From NCBI GenBank assembly GCA_902608385.1, contig CACLNT010000012.1:1-48281 (forward strand): a DNA stretch of 48,281 nt, read 5' to 3'. This document shows, piece after piece, positions 26,011 through 35,279 of the stretch. Both the position numbers and the translations under genes were made by a program. A model generated the notes under the pieces. That model saw nothing but the letters and a program-made list of their open reading frames with translations, did not search any database and was not told where the DNA came from. Within the stretch, counting starts at the first letter, position 1, and every line of letters begins with the position of its first letter. Origin of the DNA: an uncultured Pelagibacteraceae bacterium (GTDB lineage: Bacteria > Pseudomonadota > Alphaproteobacteria > Pelagibacterales > Pelagibacteraceae).

Positions 26011-26907
26011 ATGAAAATTTTTGATTGCTTTATGTTTTATGATGAAGATTTATTGCTTGATCTTAGGTTAAATATCTTAGATCAATATGTAGATTTTTTT
26101 GTAATTGTAGAAAGTAAATATTTTCATAACGGAAAAGAAAGGCAACTCAAATTTGACATAAAAAAATACAAAAAATTTGAGAATAAAATTATATATATAG
26201 TGCATGACAATGAACCACCAAAAATACATAAGGTAAATATAGAAGATGAAGAAGGTATTAAATCATACAAATTAATAACAAATGCACATTTAAGAGAAAA
26301 TGATCAAAGAAATCATATATCCAAAGGGCTAAATAACGCTACAGATGATGATTTAATTTTAATTTCAGATGTTGACGAAATACCAAATTTTGAATCGATT
26401 AAGCTTGAAAAAATTAAGAACCAAATAATTATGTTTGAACAAAGTATTTTTTATTACAAATTAAATAGATACCTTCCAAATTTTACTTGGTATGGCACCA
26501 AAGGTTGTAAAAAAAAAAATTTAAAAAGTCCACAATGGTTAAGAAATATTAAAAGTAAAAAATTTCTTTTTTGGAGGCTTGACACATTATTTTCTGATAC
26601 AAAATATATTAATAAATATTTTGTTAATGATGGAGGTTGGCATTTTTCTAATTTAAAAAATGCTGAAGGGTTAGAACTTAAACTTAAATCATATTTGCAC
26701 CATAGAGACTATGAAGTGGAAGAGATTGGCATAAAAAAAATTGATGAGCTTATTAAAAATAATCAAACAATTTATGATATGTTTGCTGATAAAAGTTCAA
26801 AAAAATATGGAGACAATAAAAGAAAAAAACTTGAAAAATATGAATTTAATTGTTTACCTGAATTTATTAAACTCAATAAAAACAGATTAAAAGAATGGAT
26901 AGACTAA
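26011..26907 (+). CDS. Glycosyltransferase family 17-like protein
   Basis: 298 residues. It has MKIFDCFMFYDEDLLLDLRLNIL at the start, VIVESKYFHNGKERQ, RNHISKGL, and the acidic ISDVDEIPN motif (metal/nucleotide-sugar site), as in GT17 enzymes related to beta-1,4-N-acetylglucosaminyltransferase. Cytoplasmic, no membrane helix. It begins 7 bases after puuE, so it may be co-transcribed with purine genes, yet no metabolic link is evident. The acceptor is unknown. Confidence 0.8.
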   Translation: MKIFDCFMFYDEDLLLDLRLNILDQYVDFFVIVESKYFHNGKERQLKFDIKKYKKFENKIIYIVHDNEPPKIHKVNIEDEEGIKSYKLITNAHLRENDQRNHISKGLNNATDDDLILISDVDEIPNFESIKLEKIKNQIIMFEQSIFYYKLNRYLPNFTWYGTKGCKKKNLKSPQWLRNIKSKKFLFWRLDTLFSDTKYINKYFVNDGGWHFSNLKNAEGLELKLKSYLHHRDYEVEEIGIKKIDELIKNNQTIYDMFADKSSKKYGDNKRKKLEKYEFNCLPEFIKLNKNRLKEWID

Positions 26908-26908
26908 A

Positions 26909-27196
26909 ATGAAAGGATATTGGATAGCTTTATATAAAAAAATTGAAAGTATGGATAATCTTAAAAGTTATGCAGCTAAGGTAACTCCAATAATAAAAAG
27001 TTATGGAGGAAAACCATTGGTTAGAGGTGGAAAATCTATAAAATTAGAAGGAGACGATTTTAAAAGATTAGTAGTTTGGGAATTTCCAACTTATGAAAAA
27101 GCAGTTCAGTGTCATAATTCAAAAGAATATAAAGATGGCTGGTCTCTAGCCAAAGACACAACGGAAAGAAATTTGCAAATTGTTGAAGGTGTTTAA
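26909..27196 (+). CDS. DUF1330 protein
   Basis: 95 residues, a ferredoxin-like alpha/beta dimeric fold of unknown function. Starts KGYWIALYKKI and contains VRGGKSIKLEG and VVWEFPTYEKAVQCHNSKEY, the DUF1330 pattern. It follows the GT17 gene after one base. Its stop overlaps the convergent DNA glycosylase by 4 bases. Confidence 0.88.
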   Translation: MKGYWIALYKKIESMDNLKSYAAKVTPIIKSYGGKPLVRGGKSIKLEGDDFKRLVVWEFPTYEKAVQCHNSKEYKDGWSLAKDTTERNLQIVEGV

Positions 27197-27819
27197 TACT
27201 GTATTGGCTCATCATCTATAGATCTCCATAAATACCAGGTAGCAACTGAACAATAAGGCGAAAATCTTTTATATAATTTATTTATAAAAGTTTTTGGTGG
27301 TAAATATTTTTTTTTATAATTTTTAGATATAGCTCTTAATAAACCTATATCTTGAACAGGCCATATATTTTCTCTGTTAAAAGTAAAAAGAAGTATCATC
27401 TCAGCAGACCATCTGCCAATTTGTCTTAAACTTGAAAGATAAATAATTGCCTCTTCATCATTCATGTTTTTTATTAATTTTGGATTAAATGATTTATTAA
27501 CAAATTTAATTGAAAGTTCTTTTATTCCTTTTACTTTTTGTCTACTTAGCCCGCACTTTTTAAGTTTTGGGTTGCTAATTCCCCTTACAATTTTAGGATT
27601 AATTTTTCCATTACAAACTTTATAAATTTTTTTAAATACTGAACTAGCCGCAGAAACGCTTATTTGTTGGCCCGTAATACTTTTGACTAAAGAAAAAAAA
27701 ATATCTTTTCTGGTAGTTAAAGTTTTGTCTCTATATTTTTTTATTAGAATTTTCATTGTATTATCTTTTTTTGATAGATAATTCTTTGCCTTGTTCCAAT
27801 ATTTTGGAGGCTTAGTCAT
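27193..27819 (-). CDS. DNA-3-methyladenine glycosylase, AlkA-like (HhH-GPD)
   Basis: 208 residues. Base-excision repair enzyme removing alkylated bases. Shows GQQISVSAASS (50-60), the helix-hairpin-helix LRQIGRWSAEMIL (131-143) and the catalytic Asp157 in WPVQDIGL. No N-terminal TATA-like AlkA domain and no Fe-S cluster, so it resembles the short AlkA/Mag1 group. The start overlaps the upstream EamA transporter stop by 8 bases. Confidence 0.9.
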   Translation of the reverse strand: MTKPPKYWNKAKNYLSKKDNTMKILIKKYRDKTLTTRKDIFFSLVKSITGQQISVSAASSVFKKIYKVCNGKINPKIVRGISNPKLKKCGLSRQKVKGIKELSIKFVNKSFNPKLIKNMNDEEAIIYLSSLRQIGRWSAEMILLFTFNRENIWPVQDIGLLRAISKNYKKKYLPPKTFINKLYKRFSPYCSVATWYLWRSIDDEPIQY

Positions 27820-28696
27820 GTCGAGGGGTAGAAACTTCTTTTTGAAGAATAATTTCTCTTCTAAAAATAATTATTGATGAAATAATAACCAATAAAGCGC
27901 CTAATAAAGTTTTAATTGTAGGTATTTCATTCCAAATAAAATATCCAAAAATTATTGCAAACACTAACGCCATATATTTTAATGGTGTAACAAGAGAAAC
28001 CTCACTAAATTTATAAGATTGACTTAACCATAAATTTGCGAAACCACCTAAAACTCCTACCATAGATAGAAGAAATAAATCTTTTAAAGTGGGTAATATC
28101 CAGCCCATAGGTAAAGTAAAAAAACTAACAATCGTTATGGAAAAAGAAAAGTAAAGACCTATAAGCCAAACTGGTTCAGTTGATGATAATTGTCTTATTG
28201 TAATTGCAACATACGAGAGTCCAAAGCAAAAAATTATTGGATATATATAGTAAATATTAAGAGAATTAAATCCAGGTTCTGAAATTATTAATATACCAAT
28301 AAAACCAACTATTACTGCTAACCATCTATACAAGCCAACTTTTTCATTTAAAAAAAAAATTGACATAATTGTTGCAAAAATTGGTGCAGCAAATGAAATA
28401 CTAACAACCGTTGCCAGAGGAAGGTTTCTTAAACCTATAAAAATTGCAACAATTGCAATTAATCCAGATACACACCTCTTAAAATGAAGAAAAAGTCTAT
28501 TCGTTTTGTAAAAATTAAAATATCTTTCTCTAGGGACTACAAAACAAAATAAAGTAAATAGTCCGAAAAAACCTCTGAAAAACAAAACTTGTCCAACGGG
28601 ATAATTTTCCGACCATTTAACTATTAAATCCATTACAGAAAATGCACATATGGAAAGAAACATGTACAAAAAGCCTAATTGATTTTTTGTCAACAT
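27812..28696 (-). CDS. EamA/DMT-family transporter
   Basis: About 294 residues, ten membrane helices in two EamA repeats. The ATG at 28696 (MLTKNQLGFLYMFLS) is chosen. A longer frame back to 28744 would run across the divergent msrA start. Motifs include FFRGFFGLF after helix 2 and ATVVSISFAAPIFATIMSIFFLNEK in the first repeat. Exports or imports a small metabolite; the substrate cannot be inferred. It overlaps the alkA-like gene by 8 bases. Confidence 0.9.
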   Translation of the reverse strand: MLTKNQLGFLYMFLSICAFSVMDLIVKWSENYPVGQVLFFRGFFGLFTLFCFVVPRERYFNFYKTNRLFLHFKRCVSGLIAIVAIFIGLRNLPLATVVSISFAAPIFATIMSIFFLNEKVGLYRWLAVIVGFIGILIISEPGFNSLNIYYIYPIIFCFGLSYVAITIRQLSSTEPVWLIGLYFSFSITIVSFFTLPMGWILPTLKDLFLLSMVGVLGGFANLWLSQSYKFSEVSLVTPLKYMALVFAIIFGYFIWNEIPTIKTLLGALLVIISSIIIFRREIILQKEVSTPRHD

Positions 28697-28731
28697 ACGA
28701 ATAACTTTTAAATTAATTAAAACAATAATCA

Positions 28732-29178
28732 ATGGAAATAGCAATCTTAGCTCTTGGATGTTTTTGGAAGCCAGAAATGGAATTTGATAAATTTGATGGC
28801 ATAGTTAAAACGGAGGTAGGCTACTGCGGAGGGAATGTAAACAAAACAAATTATGAAGAAGTTTGTACGGGCAAAACTAATCATGCAGAAGTCGTAAAAA
28901 TAGAGTTTGATAGTTCAAAAGTATCTTACGAAGATATATTAAATTATTTTTTTAAAATACATGATCCAACTACACTTAATAAACAAGGTCCAGACATTGG
29001 AACACAATACAGAAGTGAAATATTTTATTGTAACAATTCTCAAAAAGAAATTGCGGAAAAAATCTTAAATAAAATTAATCAAAAGCTAAATGGTAAAGCT
29101 GTTACAAAAATATCTAAAGAAAAAAATTATTGTAAAGCTGAAGAATACCACCAAAAGTACTTTAAAAAAAATCATTGA
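28732..29178 (+). CDS. msrA: Peptide methionine-S-sulfoxide reductase
   Basis: 148 residues. Repairs oxidised methionine. Catalytic Cys10 is in GCFW (9-12), with TEVGYCGG, NHAEVVKIEFD, HDPTTLNKQGPDIGTQYRS and EEYHQKYF following in the usual order. Shorter than the E. coli enzyme, cytoplasmic. It starts 36 bases from the divergent transporter start and its stop is 1 base before the sulfurtransferase ATG, so translation is probably coupled. Confidence 0.96.
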   Translation: MEIAILALGCFWKPEMEFDKFDGIVKTEVGYCGGNVNKTNYEEVCTGKTNHAEVVKIEFDSSKVSYEDILNYFFKIHDPTTLNKQGPDIGTQYRSEIFYCNNSQKEIAEKILNKINQKLNGKAVTKISKEKNYCKAEEYHQKYFKKNH

Positions 29179-29179
29179 A

Positions 29180-29998
29180 ATGAATTTAGTTTCAACTGAA
29201 TGGCTCAATAACAACTTAAAAAATGTTAAAATTTTTGATGCTAGTTGGCATATGCCAAATTCGAAAAGAAATCCTAAAAAAGAATATTTAGACAAACACA
29301 TACCAGGAGCAATCTTTTTTGATATTGAAGAACATAGTGATAAAGACTCGCCTTTTCCCCATATGCTTTCCAATTCGGATTACTGGACCAAGATGCTTTG
29401 TTCATTTGGAATTAAAAATAATGATCATATAGTTGTTTATGATTTTAGCGATGTTTACAGTTCATGTAGATTATGGTTTTCTCTAAAATACTTTGGACAT
29501 AAAAAAGTTTCAGTATTAGATGGAGGTTTAATAAAATGGTTAAAAGAAGAAAAACCCACAATAAAAAAAAAAGAAAAAATAGAACAAATAGATAGCTACC
29601 AAACTAATGAAAATACTACTCTTGTAAAAGATAAAAAACAAATTGATGAAAATATTATTAAAAAAGAATTTATAGTTGTTGACGCAAGAAGCAGAGGTAG
29701 ATTTGAAGGAAAAGAATCTGAGCCCAGAAAAGATTTAAAAAGTGGCTCTATTCCAAATTCAATTTGTTTGCCGTTTAAAGAGTGTATTAATGAAGATCAC
29801 ACTTTTAAAAATAAAGAACAACTTTTGATAAAATTCAAAGAAGTCTTAAAGTGTAAAAAACTCCCAGTTAATTTAGTATTTTCGTGTGGATCAGGAATTA
29901 CAGCTACTGTTTTAAGTCTAGCTTATTCCTTAATTAATGATAAATATTTGCCTACAATTTATGATGGCTCTTGGGCCGAATACGGTAAGATAAAATAA
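29180..29998 (+). CDS. sseA: Thiosulfate/3-mercaptopyruvate sulfurtransferase
   Basis: 272 residues from the ATG at 29180, one base after the msrA stop. An open frame reaches back to 29090 but lies in msrA. Two rhodanese domains: the inactive first half (VSTEWLNNNL, HIPGAIFFDIEEHSD) and the active second half with VVDARSRGRFEGKE and the catalytic loop CGSGITA. The CG(S/T)G loop favours mercaptopyruvate over thiosulfate. It transfers sulfur from mercaptopyruvate to an acceptor. Confidence 0.92.
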   Translation: MNLVSTEWLNNNLKNVKIFDASWHMPNSKRNPKKEYLDKHIPGAIFFDIEEHSDKDSPFPHMLSNSDYWTKMLCSFGIKNNDHIVVYDFSDVYSSCRLWFSLKYFGHKKVSVLDGGLIKWLKEEKPTIKKKEKIEQIDSYQTNENTTLVKDKKQIDENIIKKEFIVVDARSRGRFEGKESEPRKDLKSGSIPNSICLPFKECINEDHTFKNKEQLLIKFKEVLKCKKLPVNLVFSCGSGITATVLSLAYSLINDKYLPTIYDGSWAEYGKIK

Positions 29999-30003
29999 TT
30001 AAA

Positions 30004-30873
30004 ATGAAAAGATCTACAAAAATAACTTCTATAATAATAATTATATTTATTATAATTGCTGCTGTCATTGTTGGAAGAACGATGGTTGGAAAACATTTTC
30101 AAAAAAAGTTTAGCAAAAGACCTCCTCCTGGAATAATAGTAACTGAAGTAGTTAAATATAAATTTTCTGAAAAAATTGAAAGTTATGGAACAGCTATTCC
30201 AAAAAAAACTCAATCTTTTAGAATTAAAAAAAATGAATTAATTTCTGAATTAGAACTTAAAGAATATGTAAAAAAAGGTGAGGAAATTATTAAACTGAAA
30301 GAAAGAAGTATTGTAGCTCCTTTTAGTGGAATAGTTGGAAAAAGAGGCTTATCTGAAGATGCACTAGGATCTGAAAACTCAATAATAATTACCTTAGATG
30401 ACACTTCAATAATTTATTGTGATCTTAAAATTCCAGAAACTTTTGTCGCTGTTGTAAAAAAAGGCTTAACAGTAGAAGCAACATTTGCAGGGTACAAAAA
30501 TAAAATTTATAATGGAGAAGTAGATGGTGTTTCAAGTAGAATTAATGCTGAAACAAGAAGTCTTTTAACAAGAGTTAAAATTGAAAATGAAAATTTTGAA
30601 TTAGTTCCTGGATCTCTTTTAGAAGTAACAGTTAAATACAATCAAAGAGATTCTCTTAGTATCCCAGACACGAGTATCTTGTTGGAAGGAAACAAAGCCT
30701 ATGTATATAAAGTGTCTAAAGATAATATCGCAAATAGAACAGAAATTAAATTTAGATCAAGGAATAATGGAAGAGTTGAGGTTATTTCTGGTTTAATTGA
30801 AGGAGACTTAGTTGTAGCAGAAGGTTTAAAAAAAGTCATACCAAGAGGCAAGATAAAACCAATAAAAAAATAA
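30004..30873 (+). CDS. RND efflux periplasmic adaptor (MFP), hairpin-less
   Basis: 289 residues. Residues ~7-28 are a membrane anchor. After that come VTEVVKYKFSEKIESYGTA, a biotinyl-lipoyl domain in which the first half (about 64-95) passes straight into the second (SIVAPFSGIVGKRGL, about 102-116), then a beta-barrel and a membrane-proximal domain. The alpha-helical hairpin normally inserted between the lipoyl halves, ~60-100 residues, is absent. It precedes the RND pump gene by 3 bases. No TolC homologue is nearby. Confidence 0.9.
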   Translation: MKRSTKITSIIIIIFIIIAAVIVGRTMVGKHFQKKFSKRPPPGIIVTEVVKYKFSEKIESYGTAIPKKTQSFRIKKNELISELELKEYVKKGEEIIKLKERSIVAPFSGIVGKRGLSEDALGSENSIIITLDDTSIIYCDLKIPETFVAVVKKGLTVEATFAGYKNKIYNGEVDGVSSRINAETRSLLTRVKIENENFELVPGSLLEVTVKYNQRDSLSIPDTSILLEGNKAYVYKVSKDNIANRTEIKFRSRNNGRVEVISGLIEGDLVVAEGLKKVIPRGKIKPIKK

Positions 30874-30876
30874 ACA

Positions 30877-33800
30877 ATGTATATAACTGATGTTAGCATA
30901 AGAAGACCGGTAGTTGCATGGGTAATGTCTCTAATTTTAGTTCTATTTGGAATTTTTGTTTTTTGGCAATTGCCAGTAAGAGAACTTCCTTCAGGTCTAC
31001 AGCCACCCATTGTACAGATCAAAGTTGAATATAAGTCAGCATCTGCTCCAATAATTGATGAAGAAGTTACGCAGGTAATTGAAGATGTAATTGGTGGTGC
31101 CGAAGGTGTTAAAAATATTGATTCAAAGTCTGAAAATGGAAAAAGTACTATAAATATAGAATTCGACACAGATATTGATTTAGATAATGCGGCAAATGAT
31201 ATTAGAGAAAGAGTTGCCAGAGTTGTAAAAAGTTTACCTAGCGAATCTGAACCCCCTCAAATACTTAAACAAGCAGCAGGTTTTACTACTACAATGTGGC
31301 TAGCGTTATCGTCATCTACTTGGAGTGATCTAGAACTTGGTGATTATGCTGAAAGATACTTGGTCGATCAATTTTCTAGTGTTAAAAATGTTGGACGAAT
31401 AAGAGTTGGTGGATTACGTGAATTATCAGTTAGAGTTTGGATTGATCCAATTAAGTTAGCAGCTAACAATCTAACAATTCAAGAGGTTGAAAACGCTATT
31501 AGAAATGAAAATGTAAGCTTGCCAGCTGGCACATTAGAATCAAACAACATAGATTTAACAATTAATCTCGATAAATCTTATAATGATTTAGAAAAACTGA
31601 AACAATTACCAATAAAAAAAGGTAAAGATAATTTGGTCAGACTTGCAGATGTTGCTAATATTGAATTTGGTCCAGTATCTGAAAAAGCGTTATTTAGAAC
31701 ACAAAGTAAAGATGCATTAAACCTAGAAACAGTAGGAATTGGTATTTACGCTAGAAGTGGAGCTTCAACCGTAGAACTTTCTAAAGAAATTAAAAAAAAA
31801 ATTAAAGAAGTAAAAAAAAATTTACCAGAAGGACTCAATCTAGAAATAGCCTTTAATAGAGCCACATATATTGGAGCTGCAATTAACGAAGTATATAAAA
31901 CTTTAATTATTGCTTTTGTTTTAGTTGTTGCAATTATTTATTTATTTCTCGGCAACCTTAAAGCAGTCATTGTACCTGCTGTTGCTTTGCCTGTATCTTT
32001 AATTGCAACTTTTCTAGGAATTTATTTGTTTGGGTTATCAATAAACATATTTGTTTTATTAAGTTTTATTCTCGCAATAGGTATAATTACCGATGATTCT
32101 GTAATCATGACAGATGCAATTTATAGAAGAATAGAAAATGGAGAAACTCCTTTAGTTGCTGCTTACAGAGGATCAAAGCAGATAACTTTTGCAATTGTTG
32201 CTACAACACTAATTTTAATTGCAGTTTTTTTACCACTTATTTTCATAGAAGGTATAGCTGGAACTTTGTTTAAAGAAACAGCTATTGCTCTTTCTTTTGC
32301 AATTCTTGTTTCATCTTTTGTTGCCCTTACTTTATCACCAATGCTTGGAAGTAAATTTTTAAATAAAAAAACAAAGACAAATTTTTTTGTAGTTAAGTTT
32401 GATAAATTTTTTAAAGGTTTTTTAAATTTTTATAGTGACACTTTAAAATTTTGGTTAAACAAACAAAAAACTATAATCACATTTATAATCTTAATGGTTA
32501 TAGCATCAGGATTATTATATAGTTATGGAAAAAAAGAACTTCTCCCATCAGAGGATAGAGGAGTATATTTGGTTATAGGTTTTACAGATGAAGGAAGCTC
32601 CTTTCAATATACCCAAAAAAGAGCTGAGGATGTAGAAAAAAGACTTATACCATTCCTGCAAACTGATGATAGTACGTACAATAAGCTTTTGATGATAGTT
32701 CCAGGATTTGGTTCCGAAAATAGTTTTTTGATTATTGCACTTTTAGATGAATGGAAAAACAGAAAACAAAGTTCTCAAACAATTATGAGACAAGCAATAG
32801 GAAAAATAGTAACTGTTCCCCAAACAGTAGCATTTCCAATATCTCCTCAGTCAATAAGAGTGTCCAATTATAATAAACCAGTCCAAATGGTTATATTAGG
32901 AAATACTTACGAGGAATTAGAAAGAATCCAGTCAAAAGTAATAAGAATGTTAAGAAAAAATAAAAATTTATCTAGAATAGAATCTGATTATTCAAGGAAC
33001 AAACCGGAGATAAAATTAATTATAAATAAAAATAAAGTAAAAGATTTAGGTGTCTCTACTCAGTCAATTGGGGAAACCCTTGAAAGTCTTTATGGAGGCA
33101 AAACAGTTACAAAATTTAATAAATTAGGAAAAGAATATCCAATTATTCTTCAACAATATTTAAAAGATAGAAAAGATAAAGAAGGCCTGAGTAAAATTTT
33201 TATCAGATCAGAAACTACTAATAAATTAATTTCATTAACAAATTTAGTTAATTTTAAAGAAGAAGGTTCGGCAGATAAATTAGCAAGATATAATAGACAA
33301 AGAGCAGTTACTATATCTGCAAATATAGGCGAAAATTACACCTTATCTGAAGCAATAAAATACTTAGAAAAAACTATGTCTGAAGTTGCGCCTGAAAAAC
33401 AAATTACATGGAAAGGCAAATCAGAAGAATTAAAAGAAACTAGTAATGAATTATATATTATTTTCGCATTAGCTCTATTAACAGCCTATCTAGTAATGGC
33501 AGCAACTTTCAATTCATTTATACATCCATTTATAATAGTTCTTACAGTTCCATTAGCCGTATTTGGAGGCTTGGTGTTTATTTTATTCTTAAATACTTCT
33601 ATAAATATTTTTTCTCAAATCGCACTCGTTATTCTTATTGGAATTAGCACTAAAAATTCTATACTAATTGTCGACTACACTAACCAGCTCAGGTTAACAG
33701 GAAAAAATATTGAAAGCTCAGTTAAAGAAGCATGTGAACTTAGATTTAGACCTATTATTATGACATCTCTAAGTACCATGATTGCAATGATGCCTTTGGT

Positions 33801-33987
33801 TGTTGGAAATATTGGACCTGGGGCCGGTGAAGGATCTAGGCTTGCCGTCGGTGCAACAATATTGGGCGGAATGATAATTTCAACATTTTTTACATTATAT
33901 GTAACTCCAACAATGTATTTAGCATTAGCAAAAAATACAAAAAGAATAGACGTTGTTGATATAGAGCTTAAAAAACAGTTACGTTAA
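30877..33987 (+). CDS. RND efflux transporter, AcrB/HAE1 family
   Basis: 1036 residues, twelve helices in two repeats with large periplasmic loops. The N-terminus is ITDVSIRRPVVAWV. The proton-relay Asp pair is in GIITDDSVIMTDA (helix 4), and the partner Lys is in GISTKNSILIVDY (helix 10). It would drive export of amphipathic compounds from the periplasm. It forms an operon with the hairpin-less adaptor. Its stop overlaps the convergent lipoprotein gene by 4 bases. The substrate is unknown. Confidence 0.95.
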   Translation: MYITDVSIRRPVVAWVMSLILVLFGIFVFWQLPVRELPSGLQPPIVQIKVEYKSASAPIIDEEVTQVIEDVIGGAEGVKNIDSKSENGKSTINIEFDTDIDLDNAANDIRERVARVVKSLPSESEPPQILKQAAGFTTTMWLALSSSTWSDLELGDYAERYLVDQFSSVKNVGRIRVGGLRELSVRVWIDPIKLAANNLTIQEVENAIRNENVSLPAGTLESNNIDLTINLDKSYNDLEKLKQLPIKKGKDNLVRLADVANIEFGPVSEKALFRTQSKDALNLETVGIGIYARSGASTVELSKEIKKKIKEVKKNLPEGLNLEIAFNRATYIGAAINEVYKTLIIAFVLVVAIIYLFLGNLKAVIVPAVALPVSLIATFLGIYLFGLSINIFVLLSFILAIGIITDDSVIMTDAIYRRIENGETPLVAAYRGSKQITFAIVATTLILIAVFLPLIFIEGIAGTLFKETAIALSFAILVSSFVALTLSPMLGSKFLNKKTKTNFFVVKFDKFFKGFLNFYSDTLKFWLNKQKTIITFIILMVIASGLLYSYGKKELLPSEDRGVYLVIGFTDEGSSFQYTQKRAEDVEKRLIPFLQTDDSTYNKLLMIVPGFGSENSFLIIALLDEWKNRKQSSQTIMRQAIGKIVTVPQTVAFPISPQSIRVSNYNKPVQMVILGNTYEELERIQSKVIRMLRKNKNLSRIESDYSRNKPEIKLIINKNKVKDLGVSTQSIGETLESLYGGKTVTKFNKLGKEYPIILQQYLKDRKDKEGLSKIFIRSETTNKLISLTNLVNFKEEGSADKLARYNRQRAVTISANIGENYTLSEAIKYLEKTMSEVAPEKQITWKGKSEELKETSNELYIIFALALLTAYLVMAATFNSFIHPFIIVLTVPLAVFGGLVFILFLNTSINIFSQIALVILIGISTKNSILIVDYTNQLRLTGKNIESSVKEACELRFRPIIMTSLSTMIAMMPLVVGNIGPGAGEGSRLAVGATILGGMIISTFFTLYVTPTMYLALAKNTKRIDVVDIELKKQLR

Positions 33988-34599
33988 AAAATTATATATT
34001 TATTTCTATTAAGTTTTTTATGACATTTTTTTAACTGCAATTTATACTTATCGCCTTGTCGTTGTACTTTTTTGGCTAATAAAATTGCTTTTTGATCTGT
34101 CTGATATTTTTTGTTTTTATAACCACCCCAGCCTAAATAATAATTCAGATACTGGCGATAAACATCGGTAAGAGATATCTGATTAATTTCTTTAGTTTTA
34201 TTTGTATACCAACCTATAAAATCTACACTGTCTTTAAATCTTACTCTAGTTGCTAATTTGTTATTAGTTTCTTTCTTATATTGTTCCCACGTTCCTTTAA
34301 CCGCTTGAGAATATCCTAAGGAACTTGATGGTCTTTTATATGGAATTATTTTAAAAATTTTTTGTCTAGGTGGTTTAGCTAACCAGTCAAAATCAGATTC
34401 CATTTTAATAAATGCAATTTGAATATAAACTGGTGTTCCCCATTTTTTTTTCAACTTTCTTTGCATGTTTATACCAGAGATACCTTTCAGAAAAGATTGA
34501 ACAACCATCAGCGGTATTTTTTGGAATTGAAGAACAGGCTGAAATTAAAAAAAATAAAAATACTAGAAAACTACTTAAATTCAGACTTTGCTTTTTCAT
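33984..34599 (-). pseudogene. Lipoprotein lytic-transglycosylase-like gene with a frameshift at A9
   Basis: The 5' part (from ATG 34599) encodes a lipoprotein signal with lipobox ISAC, then CSIFSERYLWYKHAKKVEKK. The downstream part in another frame continues KKKWGTPVYIQIAFIKMESDFDW, then PSSSLGYSQAVKGTWEQYK and FIGWYTNKT, as in SLT-domain lipoproteins of proteobacteria. The frames meet at nine A residues on the coding strand (34443-34451); eight would give the continuous reading VEKKWGTPV. It could be a true frameshift, a sequencing error, or a slippage-rescued gene. The rest of the frame is intact, which argues against old decay. The start overlaps the zeta-subunit gene by 29 bases. Confidence 0.8.
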
Positions 34600-34879
34600 T
34601 AAGTTCATTCATTTTTTTTCTTATATCTTCATCAGAAATATTGTGGTCTACTAAGTCTGCTTTTAATTTTCTAAAAACATCCTCATCTCCTGCTTCTTCA
34701 AAATCAGCTTTTATAACTGATTGTATATATTCTTTTTCTTTTTCAAGATCATGACCTAAAATTTGAGAAACCCACTGACCTAGATATTTATTTTTTCGTG
34801 CACTAATTTTAAATTGTAACTCTTCATCATGTGCAAATTTTTTTTCAAAACTTTTTTCCCTGTCATCAAAAGTACTCAT
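34571..34879 (-). CDS. F1-ATPase inhibitor zeta subunit (DUF1476)
   Basis: 102 residues, helical. Starts STFDDREKSFEKKFAHDEELQFKI, the DUF1476 signature. In alphaproteobacteria such as Paracoccus this family is the zeta subunit that blocks ATP hydrolysis by F1, through its N-terminal segment. It lies with unrelated genes rather than in the atp operon. Its 3' end overlaps the lipoprotein gene. Its ATG overlaps the VanZ-like gene's stop by 4 bases. Confidence 0.9.
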   Translation of the reverse strand: MSTFDDREKSFEKKFAHDEELQFKISARKNKYLGQWVSQILGHDLEKEKEYIQSVIKADFEEAGDEDVFRKLKADLVDHNISDEDIRKKMNELNEKAKSEFK

Positions 34880-35253
34880 CTTTTTCTCCTATAATTAAAT
34901 ATATTCATTATCATAATTGACAATAAAACTCCTAGGATATTACCAAACAAGTCTCCAAATTGAAATCCTCTGTTTGGAATAATTAAATGTAAAAGTTCAA
35001 GAATTATTGAAATTAAAATTAAGTAATTAATAATAAAAATTTTTTTATCGTTGTGGTACACAAAAAGACCTAATACTGATAAAAAAAAAAATGTATAAAC
35101 ATGATTTGATGATATTTCAAAAAAATCAGTAGTTAATTGTGGTTGTTTGCCAAAATCTCCAAAAATTAAATAGCCTAGTATACTGCCTGGATAAATGTAT
35201 AAAATAATGAGAATTACATTGAGAGCATGAAATAATATTTTTGTCTTTGACAT
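34876..35253 (-). CDS. VanZ-like membrane protein
   Basis: 125 residues, four hydrophobic segments. The arrangement HVYTFFFLSVLGLFVYH, then ILELLHLIIPNRGFQFGDLFGNILGVLLS matches the small VanZ-like family: the E-x-x-H/GD-x-x-x-N motif between helices 3 and 4. Function in Gram-negatives is unknown. It overlaps the zeta gene by 4 bases and is divergent from gpmA (26-base spacer). Confidence 0.75.
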   Translation of the reverse strand: MSKTKILFHALNVILIILYIYPGSILGYLIFGDFGKQPQLTTDFFEISSNHVYTFFFLSVLGLFVYHNDKKIFIINYLILISIILELLHLIIPNRGFQFGDLFGNILGVLLSIMIMNIFNYRRKR

Positions 35254-35279
35254 AATTATTTTATACTTAAAATTTATAT

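Noticed and set aside
28697-28744. Earlier in-frame start for the EamA transporter
   Set aside because: It would run over the divergent msrA start codon, and the extra residues add nothing to the first helix.
29090-29179. Earlier in-frame start for the sulfurtransferase
   Set aside because: It lies within msrA; the rhodanese domain begins directly after the ATG at 29180.
34405-34754. Plus-strand frames over the frameshifted lipoprotein and zeta genes
   Set aside because: They are antisense readings of recognisable minus-strand genes with no family resemblance.
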